Assembly: GCA_937918905.1 (NCBI GenBank)
Contig: CAKZSH010000327.1
Location: forward strand, 1-37,168
From: an uncultured Saprospiraceae bacterium
Lineage (GTDB): Bacteria > Bacteroidota > Bacteroidia > Chitinophagales > Saprospiraceae
Direction: 5' to 3'
Length of the DNA: 37,168 nucleotides
Shown: piece after piece, positions 15,070-25,000 of the stretch
Layout: each line of letters starts with the position of its first letter
Position numbering within the stretch: position 1 is the stretch's first letter
Notes under the pieces: model-generated
What the model saw: only the letters and a program-made list of their open reading frames with translations
What the model was told of the DNA's origin: nothing
Databases searched by the model: none
Translations under genes and position numbers: made by a program

Positions 15070-17415
15070 TTAAAATTTAAAAGAATAAGAAACAGATGGA
15101 ATAATTGGCAAAATACTGATCTCCTTCAACAATCGTTTCTCTTGCCCTGTATCTGGATCATAATCAGTTGTTGCCAATAAATAATATGGATTTTTATTCC
15201 AATAAGCATTGTACACACTAATGATCCATTTACGCTCGTATCCTCTCTTTTCTTTTAAAAACTCTACGCTCAAATCCAATCTATGATAATTCGACATTCT
15301 GTATGCATTTTTATCTCCCAATATTTCAACATCTTCACTAAATCCCCAACCATTTGTTCCAGTTGAATATCGAGCAGTTGGTAACGAAACCGCATTTCCA
15401 GTTCCAAAAATCCATGCACCTGAAAACGAAATTCGATCAGTCAATTGATGTGAAACTACGAAGGACATATCATGTCTTCGATCATATCGAAAAGGATAAG
15501 TTTTTCCTCCATTGATTTCTGGAAATGTTCTATAATTCCATGATAAAGTGTATCCTACCCATCCAGTCGTTTTTCCTCTTTTCTTTTGCACAAAAAACTC
15601 TAAACCATATGCTTCACCATCACCTTGAGTCACTTTGGTTTGCCAGTCTGTTCCAAAACCTGTAAAGAAACTTGATCCTTCTTTGTAAGAAATTACATTT
15701 TTCATTTCTTTATAGAAACCCTCTACTGAGATTTCGTAATCGCCTTTAAAAGTTTTGGCAGCACCTAATGCTGCTTGCCAAGAAGTTTGAGGTTTTATAT
15801 TTTCGGTACTGGGCACCCACAAATCGGTGGGCAAACTCAACGCTTCACTCGTCAGTAAATTAATAAATTGAGTCATGGTGGTAAATGCTCCTTTGATCGC
15901 AATATCATTATCCAACAAATAACGCATACCTATACGAGGTTGAAGTGATGGGTAAAACTTCTTTCCCACTTTAAATCCAGAAGCATGAAGACCAACATTG
16001 GCTTTAAAAGCACCAAACTTCATATCATCTTCAACGTATAAATCGTATTCCATGGATTCCAATTTTTGAGAACCGATAGTCGTATCCAAGGCTTCTGAAC
16101 CAGATTCCAATTTCCAAGAAAGTGCTCCAGGACGGTAAGTATGATTCGTGGCACTACCTCCAAATTTGATATAATGATTAGGGTTAGGAATGTAATCAAA
16201 ATCTAATTTACCTGTCCAATCTTCAATACCAGAAATATATCTAGCAGAATATTTTTCATTGCTTGATGAATTTTTATCCTCAAATCCTACAAAGAAATCA
16301 ATATCATAATTACTGTAAGTAGCTGTTGTATTCAGGAATAATTTATTATTGATTTGGTAATTCCATCTCAATGCTCCAATAATATTTCCCCAGTTGATTC
16401 CTGCATCACTAACGATATTATCTTCTTTATATTTATTTCCAAAAACATCAGCACCTGAATACATACTTAGAAAAACCCGATGTTTTTCATTCACCTTATG
16501 CTGTAGTTTTGCATTCAGATCATAGAAATATAACTTGGGAGTTACTTGTGCGCCTTCATCTGCTGCCGCCGCTTTGATGATTGGTTTAAAAATCAAGTCG
16601 GCATATGTTCTCCTTGCCGAAACGATAAAAGATGTTTTATCTTTTTTGATCGGTCCTTCCAAAGTTAGCTTTGAAGAAATTAAACCTATTGAACCTTCTC
16701 CATGAAACTCTTTCATGTTTCCTTCCTTCATATTTATTTCCAATACCGAAGATAAACGACCTCCATATCTTGCTGGAAAACCACCTTTGGTCAAGGTTAC
16801 ATTTTTTATGGCATCAGCATTAAAAACTGAAAAAATTCCAAGTACATGACTTACATTATAGACAGGTACTCCATCCAATAACACTAAATTCTGATCAGGA
16901 CTTCCACCTCGAACATACAATCCATTTTGTCCCTCTCCACCTGATTGTACGCCAGGAAGTAATTGTAATGTTTTTAAAACATCAACTTCACCAAGCAAGG
17001 CAGGCATTTTTTTAATTTGTTCAATAGGTACATCAACTCGACTCATTTGAGTTTCTTCTTCGATTCGACCAAAACGTTCTGCAACGATTTCGATTTCGTT
17101 CAAAGTCGCCTCATTGGTCAATTTGATATTGATGGTTAAGTCTTTATCCAAAAATAATGGAACTACCTTGGTTTGATAACCAATATAAGAAAATGATAAA
17201 TAAACAGAATCACTCGGAAGGGTAAGGCTATAGAAACCGTAAGTATTGGAAGTATTTCCATCCAATCCTTTTAAATCAATGACATTGGCTGCAATCAATT
17301 TTTCTCCTGAACTTTCATCTTCAATATATCCACTTATGGTAAATTTTTCTTGAGTAAAACCATTTAATGAAATGGTTAAAGTAAGAAACAATATAAATAT
17401 GCGATTAAATTTCAT
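15070..17415 (-). CDS. TonB-dependent receptor with N-terminal CarboxypepD_reg-like domain
   Basis: 781 residues. Signal peptide 1-21 (ends GFTQ). Residues of about 24-108 form a carboxypeptidase-regulatory-like beta-sandwich (FTISGYIEDESSGEKLIAAN ... YGFYSLTLPSDSVYLSFSYIGYQ). The plug domain follows at about 125-235, with MSRVDVPIEQIKKMPALLGEVDVLKTLQLLPGVQSGGEG, YVRGGSPDQNLVLLDGVPVYN and LTKGGFPARYGGRLSSVLEI. The remainder is the beta-barrel, ending VSYSFKF with the terminal Phe expected of barrel proteins. It should import an unknown ligand across the outer membrane with TonB. It heads an operon with the DUF4249 lipoprotein and is divergent, across 262 bp, from a membrane-bound LytTR regulator. 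No exact TAnnTTTG promoter is seen upstream. Confidence 0.9.
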   Translation of the reverse strand: MKFNRIFILFLTLTISLNGFTQEKFTISGYIEDESSGEKLIAANVIDLKGLDGNTSNTYGFYSLTLPSDSVYLSFSYIGYQTKVVPLFLDKDLTINIKLTNEATLNEIEIVAERFGRIEEETQMSRVDVPIEQIKKMPALLGEVDVLKTLQLLPGVQSGGEGQNGLYVRGGSPDQNLVLLDGVPVYNVSHVLGIFSVFNADAIKNVTLTKGGFPARYGGRLSSVLEINMKEGNMKEFHGEGSIGLISSKLTLEGPIKKDKTSFIVSARRTYADLIFKPIIKAAAADEGAQVTPKLYFYDLNAKLQHKVNEKHRVFLSMYSGADVFGNKYKEDNIVSDAGINWGNIIGALRWNYQINNKLFLNTTATYSNYDIDFFVGFEDKNSSSNEKYSARYISGIEDWTGKLDFDYIPNPNHYIKFGGSATNHTYRPGALSWKLESGSEALDTTIGSQKLESMEYDLYVEDDMKFGAFKANVGLHASGFKVGKKFYPSLQPRIGMRYLLDNDIAIKGAFTTMTQFINLLTSEALSLPTDLWVPSTENIKPQTSWQAALGAAKTFKGDYEISVEGFYKEMKNVISYKEGSSFFTGFGTDWQTKVTQGDGEAYGLEFFVQKKRGKTTGWVGYTLSWNYRTFPEINGGKTYPFRYDRRHDMSFVVSHQLTDRISFSGAWIFGTGNAVSLPTARYSTGTNGWGFSEDVEILGDKNAYRMSNYHRLDLSVEFLKEKRGYERKWIISVYNAYWNKNPYYLLATTDYDPDTGQEKRLLKEISILPIIPSVSYSFKF

Positions 17416-17677
17416 AATAGGAATTAGGTTTTATTTTTAGCAATGTTAATAAAATTGTTGTTACTTCCGAACTCATGACAACACGATTTAAGATTTCCCC
17501 TATCGCTCTTTTTATTTTTTTTAAAATTATTACCTTAGTGGTAAATGAAGTAAGGAGTGATGATTTAAAAGTGAAAAATATTTAGACTGTTGAATTTTAT
17601 TCATAATTCATAGCTTAACGAACCTGTAAATCACAACTTCCATTGTAGGCAAATTATTAATTAAAACTTGAAAGCTT

Positions 17678-18535
17678 TTGAAACGTTTTTTAAAAAAATT
17701 AAATGAACCATTTCCTGATCCTGATTCAATCAAGCAGAATATTTTTTCTACTATTTATATAGGAATCTTTGTTACTTTATTTTTATATTTTATTAGTCCT
17801 ACAGAAATGAGTACATACCGAGGAAATGTTTTATTTCTTTGTGCTCAATTTGGTTTAATTACGATTTTAATATCCTTTATTTTTGATTTTACCATTTTCT
17901 ATATTTTAAAAATAGATCGAACACTCCCCTCTTGGACCCTGATAAAATGGATAATTTCTGTACTTGTGTTGGTAATATTGATAAGCATAGGAAATTACGC
18001 TTATATCCTTTACATTTCTGAGTCCCCTGCGGTAATGCCTCATTTTATTGAAGTAATGTTTACCACCATGATAGTTGGTATTTTCCCAATTGTTTTCTCA
18101 GGGTTGATTATTCAACTCAATGCCAATAAAAAGAATCAAATTCATGCTGCTCATTTACAAACACATTTTCCAGTCGAAAGTGTAAAAGACAAAATCATTC
18201 ATTTTCCATCCAACAATAAAAACCAAGAATTAGCATTGCCGATTCAAAAAGTTTTTTACTTGGAAGCGATGCAAAATTATGTATCAGTCTGTTATCAAAA
18301 AGATGGGCAAGTTAAAAAAGAATTGATAAGAAATACCATAAAAAATATAGAAATCCAAGTTAATGAGAGTTCATTGATGCGTTGTCATCGTTCATTTATT
18401 GTGAATTCTGATTTGATTGAAAAAGTAGAAGGTAATGCTCAAGGATTGCGATTGAGCTTGAGAGATTTAGAAGATGAAATTATTCCAGTTTCGAGAAAAT
18501 ATATTCCTACTTTAAAAGAAATCACAGGAAAGTGA
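17678..18535 (+). CDS. Membrane-anchored LytTR-family transcriptional regulator
   Basis: 285 residues starting at TTG (17678); no in-frame ATG occurs before residue 44, and the MKRFLKKLNEPFP start is typical of such proteins. Four hydrophobic segments lie at about 24-42, 48-76, 84-110 and 120-147. A linker follows, then a C-terminal LytTR DNA-binding domain at about 185-282 (PIQKVFYLEAMQNYVSVCY ... IQVNESSLMRCHRSFIVNSDLI ... IPVSRKYIP). There is no receiver domain, so the membrane part may itself sense a signal. LytTR domains bind direct repeats upstream of targets. The divergent TonB receptor operon is the obvious candidate target, but I could not pick out a repeat in the shared 262 bp. Confidence 0.88.
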   Translation: MKRFLKKLNEPFPDPDSIKQNIFSTIYIGIFVTLFLYFISPTEMSTYRGNVLFLCAQFGLITILISFIFDFTIFYILKIDRTLPSWTLIKWIISVLVLVILISIGNYAYILYISESPAVMPHFIEVMFTTMIVGIFPIVFSGLIIQLNANKKNQIHAAHLQTHFPVESVKDKIIHFPSNNKNQELALPIQKVFYLEAMQNYVSVCYQKDGQVKKELIRNTIKNIEIQVNESSLMRCHRSFIVNSDLIEKVEGNAQGLRLSLRDLEDEIIPVSRKYIPTLKEITGK

Positions 18536-18539
18536 TTTT

Positions 18540-18626
18540 TCAGCCACAGATTTACGCAAATTTTCATGATCTTCTTTTAACTCGTTTTTCAAAAAATCAT
18601 AAAAATCTGCGTAAATTTGTGGCTGA
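18540..18626. repeat. Inverted repeat with 31-nt arms (TCAGCCACAGATTTACGC)
   Basis: 18540-18570 and 18596-18626 pair at 28 of 31 positions around a 25-nt spacer, starting 5 nt after the LytTR gene. 'CCACAGATTTACGC'-type palindromes recur widely in Bacteroidota intergenic DNA. It may double as the terminator of that gene. The rest of the 309-bp gap to 18844 holds only a -7-like box near its end. Confidence 0.8.
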
Positions 18627-18822
18627 ACTAAATTGTCTATCTTGAATTTTTCTTAACACCACTAATCCATAATCCTCAATTCCCCTCCTTGTCAATCATC
18701 CCAATGAACTAAAAAAAACCTTTGAGCTATTCATTTCTACTTGTTATTTATCCCAATCAATACTTTTTATCCCTATTTTTCGTCACCCATCACCATTTCC
18801 AATTCCTTATTTTTCTTCACCA

Positions 18823-18830
18823 TACATTTG
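18823..18830 (+). promoter_or_regulatory. -7-like box TACATTTG
   Basis: An exact TAnnTTTG match 14 nt before the chosen ATG of the membrane-protein gene. No TTG is found at the expected -33 position. It supports the short start at 18845 over the longer upstream frame. Confidence 0.3.
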
Positions 18831-18844
18831 AAGAAAAAAACATC

Positions 18845-19534
18845 ATGGAAAAATTCTTATTGCCAGTTCACATTGTATGCGGCTTTTTAAGTATCGTTAT
18901 TTTTTGGATTCCAATCTTTGTAAAAAAAGGTGGAAACATTCATGTCAAAATTGGAAAACTCTATATGTTCCTCATGTGGATTGTTGTCATTACAGCAGGT
19001 CTCTTATCAATAGAAAACTTTATGCAAGGCATGTACGTAGGTGCAGCATATCTAGGATTTTTAGTTTTGATTACTGCTAATCCATTATGGTTTGGGATTG
19101 CTATTTTAAAACAAAAAAAGGGTTTAAATGAAAGTTATAAAAAGAAACATATGCTTTTTAATGCCTTGATCGTATTAGCAGGAATTGCATTGGTCACCTA
19201 TGGAATAGCTTTAAATGGAAATACTGCAGGAATTTTAATGATAATTTTTGGAATCCTAGGAATCACAACAGGGAGAGAAATTATTACCATGTATAGAAAT
19301 CCCGATGCCAAATCAAATTGGATAATAGAACACATCCAAGGTATGCTAACGAGTGGCATTGCTGCATATACTGCCTTTGCCGTTTTTGGAGGGCAAAGTT
19401 TCTTTGGTGGATTGTTCTCAGGATATTTATCAATCATCCCTTGGGTGACTCCTGGAATTGTGGGAACGTTCCTAATTAGATATTATAAAAAATCTTATTT
19501 GTCAAAAAGAAGTGTCACAAAAGTTAAAGATTAA
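18845..19534 (+). CDS. Polytopic membrane protein, DUF2306-like
   Basis: 229 residues from the ATG at 18845 (MEKFLLPVHIVCGFLSIVIF). The frame is open further upstream, but that extension is low-complexity and lies before the -7 box. About seven hydrophobic segments are seen, starting near residues 4, 40, 65, 100, 125, 165 and 200. HVKIGKLYMFLMWIVVITAGL, following a short charged loop, resembles the 'H-R-x-x-G-R-x-Y' segment of DUF2306 predicted membrane proteins. It is an inner-membrane protein of unknown function, transcribed alone. The family assignment is tentative. Confidence 0.7.
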   Translation: MEKFLLPVHIVCGFLSIVIFWIPIFVKKGGNIHVKIGKLYMFLMWIVVITAGLLSIENFMQGMYVGAAYLGFLVLITANPLWFGIAILKQKKGLNESYKKKHMLFNALIVLAGIALVTYGIALNGNTAGILMIIFGILGITTGREIITMYRNPDAKSNWIIEHIQGMLTSGIAAYTAFAVFGGQSFFGGLFSGYLSIIPWVTPGIVGTFLIRYYKKSYLSKRSVTKVKD

Positions 19535-19574
19535 GATCTAAATCAAAGAAATAAGGTATGAAATATGTGCCTCA

Positions 19575-19582
19575 TATCTTTG
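19575..19582 (+). promoter_or_regulatory. -7-like box TATCTTTG
   Basis: An exact TAnnTTTG match about 85 nt upstream of the GTG at 19666; no -33 partner. A small hairpin (CTTTTGTT-TT-AACAAAAG, 19596-19613) follows it and would fall in the leader, or could be the end of the previous transcript. Confidence 0.3.
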
Positions 19583-19665
19583 ATAACTAAACCCTCTTTT
19601 GTTTTAACAAAAGAATCAAATACACGCAGTAAAATCTATATTTTAATCCCAAGAAATGTTTAACT

Positions 19666-20619
19666 GTGAGAAAATTATTTATCATAATTTTTACTTTTTT
19701 CGTAAGCCAAAATGCTATTGGGCAATATTCACCCAAAAATCCACCACTTAAATCTTACTCTCCGTGGAGTGTCGGACTTGCTTTAAAATCTTCATTTGAA
19801 GACATCACTACCTATCTAGCCTTACAAGAAAATTATAAATTTGATTACAGTCCAAAATTTTCATTTGAAGTAGAATTGTTTGTAGAAAAAAGAAATAACA
19901 ATAATTGGTATCTTTCAGCAGGTGTCAATTATCATCAATTGTCATTGGAGTATGATTATAAAATTCCTATTTATTTTTACCAGTCTCCCCTACCCAATTC
20001 TGATGGTAATCTTCTCAATGAATATGATATTGTAGTCAATAATTCTTTCGAAAGAATTAAGATGACCGCTCTTGCTAAATACACTTTATTTGATGATGGT
20101 AATGATTATGAAAATGGAGAGGAACTAGATTTTAGGATTCGGTCAGTCAATAGAATCGCCTACATTGGAATACCAATGAGCATCAAAAAAGAATTTGGTT
20201 ACAATAGATTAAGATTTACAGCAAAAGTTGGAATGGAACCAGCCTATTTAACTCAATCAAAAATTGATTACGATTATTATCATCAGTCAGGAATGTCCAT
20301 TGAAGGAAAAAGAGACAATTATAAATACCGAGGTGAAGAATATTTAAGAGTAGAATTGAAAGAAATAAACATTCAAGATCAAATTAATTATTTACAGGAT
20401 TTTCAGCTCAATGGATTTTTTACCATAGGTTTAATTCATTCTTATAAATACCATTCTTTCTTTTTAGATACTGAATACAAACGTAGTTTAACTTCCTTCT
20501 CTCATAGAAATAAAACAAGTTATTTACAAAGTATTGGATTGCGTACAGGCATCATCAAAAGATTTGCAGGTAGCCGAGTCATTGATAGGTCAAGAAAACG
20601 TCCACAATTCAATTGGTAA
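19666..20619 (+). CDS. Exported beta-rich protein, probable outer-membrane beta-barrel
   Basis: 317 residues from a GTG start, which gives a good signal peptide (MRKLFIIIFTFFVSQNAIGQ, cleaved near residue 19). The mature part alternates polar and aromatic residues in strands (WSVGLALKSSFEDITTYLAL, FSFEVELFVEKR, NWYLSAGVNYHQLSLEYDYKI, RLRFTAKVGMEPAYL, FFTIGLIHSYKYHSFFLDTEYKRSL). The strand-rich pattern with ...SIGLRTGIIKRF near the end suggests an outer-membrane barrel of the PorT/OmpA-barrel type. The C-terminus continues with a basic tail (SRVIDRSRKRPQFNW), which is unusual because barrels normally end in Phe or Tyr. No family is recognised. It is flanked by single genes, so no functional context. 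Confidence 0.7.
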   Translation: MRKLFIIIFTFFVSQNAIGQYSPKNPPLKSYSPWSVGLALKSSFEDITTYLALQENYKFDYSPKFSFEVELFVEKRNNNNWYLSAGVNYHQLSLEYDYKIPIYFYQSPLPNSDGNLLNEYDIVVNNSFERIKMTALAKYTLFDDGNDYENGEELDFRIRSVNRIAYIGIPMSIKKEFGYNRLRFTAKVGMEPAYLTQSKIDYDYYHQSGMSIEGKRDNYKYRGEEYLRVELKEINIQDQINYLQDFQLNGFFTIGLIHSYKYHSFFLDTEYKRSLTSFSHRNKTSYLQSIGLRTGIIKRFAGSRVIDRSRKRPQFNW

Positions 20620-20631
20620 ATGAATTCACGA

Positions 20632-20788
20632 GTCAAGGTTTGACTTTCGAGTCAAGCCTTGACTTACCAGACAGAGTTAATTTTCTTTACGACTTCTCAC
20701 CTTTGCGAGATTTTTCATCAAAGTTTGATGTAAAACTAAAATAATTCTAATCGAAGTCAGGGCTTGACTTTTCAAGTCAAACCTTGAG
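20632..20788. repeat. Family F palindrome pair, copy pair 2
   Basis: The 32-nt palindromic unit of 7791-7941 recurs at 20632-20663 (GTCAAGGTTTGACTTTCGAG...) and as a 33-nt variant at 20756-20788, separated by 92 nt of unrelated sequence. Both units fold on themselves. They fill the gap between the barrel-like protein and the endonuclease-fold gene. Confidence 0.8.
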
Positions 20789-20849
20789 TTCAGGTTTGGA
20801 AAATGCCGAATAGTTTATCTTTTTTTATAAAAAAGCATTCATTTTCAAC

Positions 20850-20857
20850 TACATTTG
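20850..20857 (+). promoter_or_regulatory. -7-like box TACATTTG
   Basis: An exact TAnnTTTG match 16 nt before the ATG of the endonuclease-fold lipoprotein gene; no TTG at -33. The leader would be very short. Confidence 0.35.
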
Positions 20858-20873
20858 GGAAAAAATAAAAAAC

Positions 20874-21923
20874 ATGAAAAAAAGTATTTTATTCCCTTTG
20901 TTTTTCTTTGCCTTTGTTATTCTTTTCAGTTGCAAGTCTCCTCAAAAAGCTACTCAGTTAGAAGTACCTGATCAAATTCGAATTGGATTTTATAATGTGG
21001 AAAATCTATTTGATACCATTGATATTCCTGAAAAGATAGATGAAGAATTTACACCTTCCTCCCAAAAAAGATGGAATACCGAACGATACTTTAAGAAATT
21101 AAATGACCTTGCTAAAATAGTTGAGGCCATCAAATATCCTGCGCTCCTTGGTCTTTGTGAGGTGGAAAATAAAACTGTCATTCAGGATTTTATTTCTCAA
21201 ACCAGTTTAAAAAAATACAATTATAATTTTGTTCATTTTGAATCTCCAGATGCAAGAGGAATTGATGTAGCATTGATATATCAATCTAAAATTTTCCAAG
21301 TTTTATCTTCTGATAAAATAAGAATTGATTTTCCAAAATCTGTAACTGGTAATGAGGCATACACCACTCGTGATATTTTACATGTCAAAGGTGTTTTTGG
21401 AAACAATGAAATACTCCATGTTTTTGTCAATCATTTTCCATCAAGAAGAGGTGGCCTAAAAGAAAGTGAACCTAAGAGAGTTTATGTTGCAAAACAACTA
21501 AAAAATGCCGTTGACGAAATTTTTTCCAACAATAAAAATGCAAATATTCTTATCATGGGAGATTTCAATGATGAGACCAATAACAGAAGTATTGCAGAAG
21601 TACTCAATGCTCAACCATCAGCAAATAACAATACTCCTACAAGTTTGATTAATTGTTCTGCAAAAATGGATGATGCAGGAAAAGGCACTTATAATTTTAG
21701 AGGCAATTGGAATATGCTCGATCAAATCATTGTTTCCAATGCTTTAACTAATAATACCAACAAACTTAAAGTGGGTAATTTAGGCATCTTTCAAGAAGAA
21801 TGGATGATGTACAAAAGTGAAAGAAATGGATGGACGCCTAATCGAACTTACGGCGGACCAAATTATTATGGAGGCTATTCTGACCACTTGCCTATTTATG
21901 TAGAAGTAATGTTAGGGAAATGA
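20874..21923 (+). CDS. Endonuclease/exonuclease/phosphatase-fold lipoprotein
   Basis: 349 residues with a lipoprotein signal (MKKSILFPLFFFAFVILFSC, Cys20), so it should be anchored to a periplasm-facing or surface membrane leaflet. The mature protein has the EEP fold landmarks. IRIGFYNVENLFDT (35-48) supplies the first Asn, and LCEVEN (94-99) the metal-binding Glu96. VNHFPSRRGG is the His-containing strand, MGDFND (228-233) holds Asp230 and Asn232, and GYSDHLPIYV (334-343) the terminal Asp337-His338 pair. All catalytic positions appear present. Family members cleave phosphodiester or phosphomonoester bonds in DNA, RNA or phospholipid. An extracytoplasmic nuclease or phosphatase for nutrient scavenging is plausible, but the substrate is not given by sequence. 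Confidence 0.88.
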   Translation: MKKSILFPLFFFAFVILFSCKSPQKATQLEVPDQIRIGFYNVENLFDTIDIPEKIDEEFTPSSQKRWNTERYFKKLNDLAKIVEAIKYPALLGLCEVENKTVIQDFISQTSLKKYNYNFVHFESPDARGIDVALIYQSKIFQVLSSDKIRIDFPKSVTGNEAYTTRDILHVKGVFGNNEILHVFVNHFPSRRGGLKESEPKRVYVAKQLKNAVDEIFSNNKNANILIMGDFNDETNNRSIAEVLNAQPSANNNTPTSLINCSAKMDDAGKGTYNFRGNWNMLDQIIVSNALTNNTNKLKVGNLGIFQEEWMMYKSERNGWTPNRTYGGPNYYGGYSDHLPIYVEVMLGK

Positions 21924-21925
21924 TT

Positions 21926-22000
21926 TTTAAGATGTAAGACTTTAAGATAGAAGATGAAGGATTATTCGAAATCTTCTTTCTCAAGGTCTTACATCTTGAA
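21926..22000. repeat. Inverted repeat with 30-nt arms between convergent genes
   Basis: 21926-21955 (TTTAAGATGTAAGACTTTAA...) pairs with 21971-22000 at 26 of 30 positions with a 15-nt spacer. It lies between the convergent endonuclease-fold and TamB genes, within 10 bp of both stop codons, and is well placed as a bidirectional terminator. Confidence 0.75.
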
Positions 22001-22009
22001 GTCTTGGAT

Positions 22010-25000
22010 CTAAAAGTCCGTTTTTTTAGGAGTTGATTTCTTAGCTGCTCTTTTCATATTTTTAAAGAACTCACCAAATGTATTAAATTGACGACGATAG
22101 TTAATACCAAAACCAGTTCTATTTCTAGCACCTCCTTCCAAGGCTTGGTCAAATCTTTGATAAAATCTAACCTTAAATCTTCGATCATCTGTCAGGAAAT
22201 ATTCAAGTGCAAAATCACCTCCTACAAATACTTCTCCTGAAGCATTTCCAGTACTTCTTGTTACACTTCCATCCAGTACCCAACGATCATTTTTGAATTG
22301 AGGACTGAAATTCACCTGCATCTCACTTCCTGTCAAAATCAAATTATCTCCTCCTCCTTGAGGGTCAAGGTTCACCTGTCCACTTTCATATACATTATAA
22401 GCAATATTAAAATCCACCCCAGAGATAAATCCACTTTCGCTAAATGCCTCTGATAATAATTCAGTCACATACATGGACAATCTTGTCGAAAGATATTCTG
22501 AGACCGTATTGATTCCACTTGCGGTCAATTCCGAACCATCCAATGCATCTTGACCACTCGGCAAAAAACTACCAATTACCATCAAACCAAATACTTGTCG
22601 ATTCATTTCATTTTGATCTTGACGAAGGATTCGAAGTTTGGTATCCACGTAATTTTTGATAGAACCATTTGCGAGAGCTGGGAAAGTAATATCAAATTTA
22701 ATATCAGGTTTTAATAAATCTCCGCTAAGATTCATTTTCAAATCCACATTAGCTATTTTTCGAGCACTAGCTTTTAAGTCATCATTTGCTAACTCAATAT
22801 ACTCTTGAATAAAATTATAAGTTGACGTTTTAAACTGGTCATAATAGGCATCCAAATTTATATCTGCTCCAAAAGGATCACCTGTCCATCGAATCGTTCC
22901 ACCTCTATTTACTTTAAATTTTTTGTTGACCAAATTATACCAATTAAACAAATAATCTCCCTCGGCTATTGTGTACAATCCATGCAATTCGATATCTTCC
23001 CCACCTCGAGGAACAATCATGGTCAAAGGCCCAGTTCCTGAACCTCGAACCACCTCTCCAGCACGTTCATCAAAGATTAAAGAAACCTCACAATCCTCTG
23101 TCATATCAACTTTCATGGTCACCTCCATTCCTCTTGCTTCACGACCTACACTTGTTTTTTCTTCTTCGGAATCTTTTTTCCCAAATCGTATAAAAGTAAT
23201 TTCTGAGGAATTATTTTGTCCATATTCAACTGGAATCGACATCTTTGATCCTTTGCCAGTTTTAGCTTTTACATCAACATCCACTTTTTGAAAACGTCCA
23301 TTAAAAGTAGCATCCACCTCTCCTATTCCTTGTCCATAATAAAGTGGATTATCAAATTTATCAGTATCCAAAACCAATAATCGATCAGAGTAAATTCTGG
23401 CATCTAATCCTGGGTATCTTAAATGGGCATGCGTAATTCCACCTTGAACAGTTGCAATATTTCCAAACTTATCAGTCATTCTATTTCCTGAAAAATCAAA
23501 TAAGGAATTATTGATTTTTACATTGGTAGGGTTTTCTTCTGAGCCAAAAGAATATCGAACGTTTAAATAATTCACAGTAATTCCTCCTCCTATAATTTGC
23601 GCATTACCACTTGAATTAATCTTTTTTGGAAAACCATTTAAATCAACATCCATATTCACAAATCCTTCTGTATCAGAAACATGTTGTCCGATAAAATATT
23701 CCGAAATGTTTAATGGATAATTGAAAAGATTTAATTTAAATTCAAAATAATTAGGCTCATATGTTTTTTGAGTCAAAGTCTTTTTGGTGGATGGTAAAAT
23801 ATAAAACCCCTTCAAAGACATTTCCCGTAAATTTCTTGTTATGTTAAAATCGACCAATGCTTCACTTTTCAAATCCGCCAAATCCACATTCACTTTTAAC
23901 TCGCCCCAGTCATCTCCATTGACCAAAAAAGTATCACTAAAAATCAACGCCTCAAAATCTTTCATTTCATAAATATCTTTTGCCTTGACATCTACGGAAT
24001 AATTTCCAGCAAAATCTAATTGACGATAATTCCAAATACTATCTATAAATCCTGTATTAAAATTTTCCAATCGAAGGTGTAAACCTTTTTTATCAATATC
24101 ATTAATACTCACAATTCGATCACGATTTTCCAATACAAAATTTTCAGTTTGTAACACTCTTTTTCCAAGTTGAATAAAATTGTTTTCAGCAATCGTCCAC
24201 TCTTCGCCAAATAACATTAAATCTTTATTGTTCAAACTGATATTAAATCCTCCATCCGCAAAAAACAATTTACCTCCAATATCAAATTGATCGAAAGTTT
24301 TCCTTTCCCCACTCGCTCCTATTGAAAATAAAACAGTATCCTTATTCAGTTCTGTAGATAAATTTATTTCTGGGATATTATTGTTATTTATAATAGCATA
24401 AAACGGTTGAGAAGAAACTAAACTACCAGTAGTGGTTGTGGCTTTACTATCCCAATGAATATTACCCAATTCTATTTTATCATAGGTAATTTCTTCTACA
24501 TCTAATTTGACATCAATTTTTTCGTTATACCCATCATAACTTCCAATTACAAAAAGATTTTTTATCGTATCTAATTTTGGATTGATAAGATGGGTGAAGT
24601 TTTTTGAATCAATTATTTCAATATCAAAATCAAAAGCTTTGGAATTTATCACCTTTCGCTTACCTGTTATTCCTAATTTTTGAGCAACCTCTGGATGGTT
24701 TTTTTCTATAAAAAAAGTAAACACATCCAAAACCTCTTCAATATCATAATCCCCTTTTATTTTACCTTTAAATAATTCCGATTCTGCGGAAAGAATTCTT
24801 TGCCGTTGAGCATCAAATAGAGAAGAAAAATAAAGAGTATCAATCGTGTACTTTTCTTTTCCATCTTTTATCATGGAGAGGTTTCTAAATTCTGCATTTC
24901 CCTTTAAGTTGGAAATATTAATATCAGTAATGTTCAAATCCATTTCTCCTGAAATAGCAAGATCTTGTTTGGCAAGATTAAGTTTGCTAAGGTTAAGTGT

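Noticed and set aside
18722..18844. N-terminal extension of the DUF2306-like protein
   Set aside because: Low-complexity Phe/His-rich translation, and a TACATTTG box at 18823 would place transcription start inside it.
22969..23291. Two overlapping open frames antisense to tamB
   Set aside because: Composition follows the opposite strand of a strongly supported gene; no start signals, no recognisable domains.
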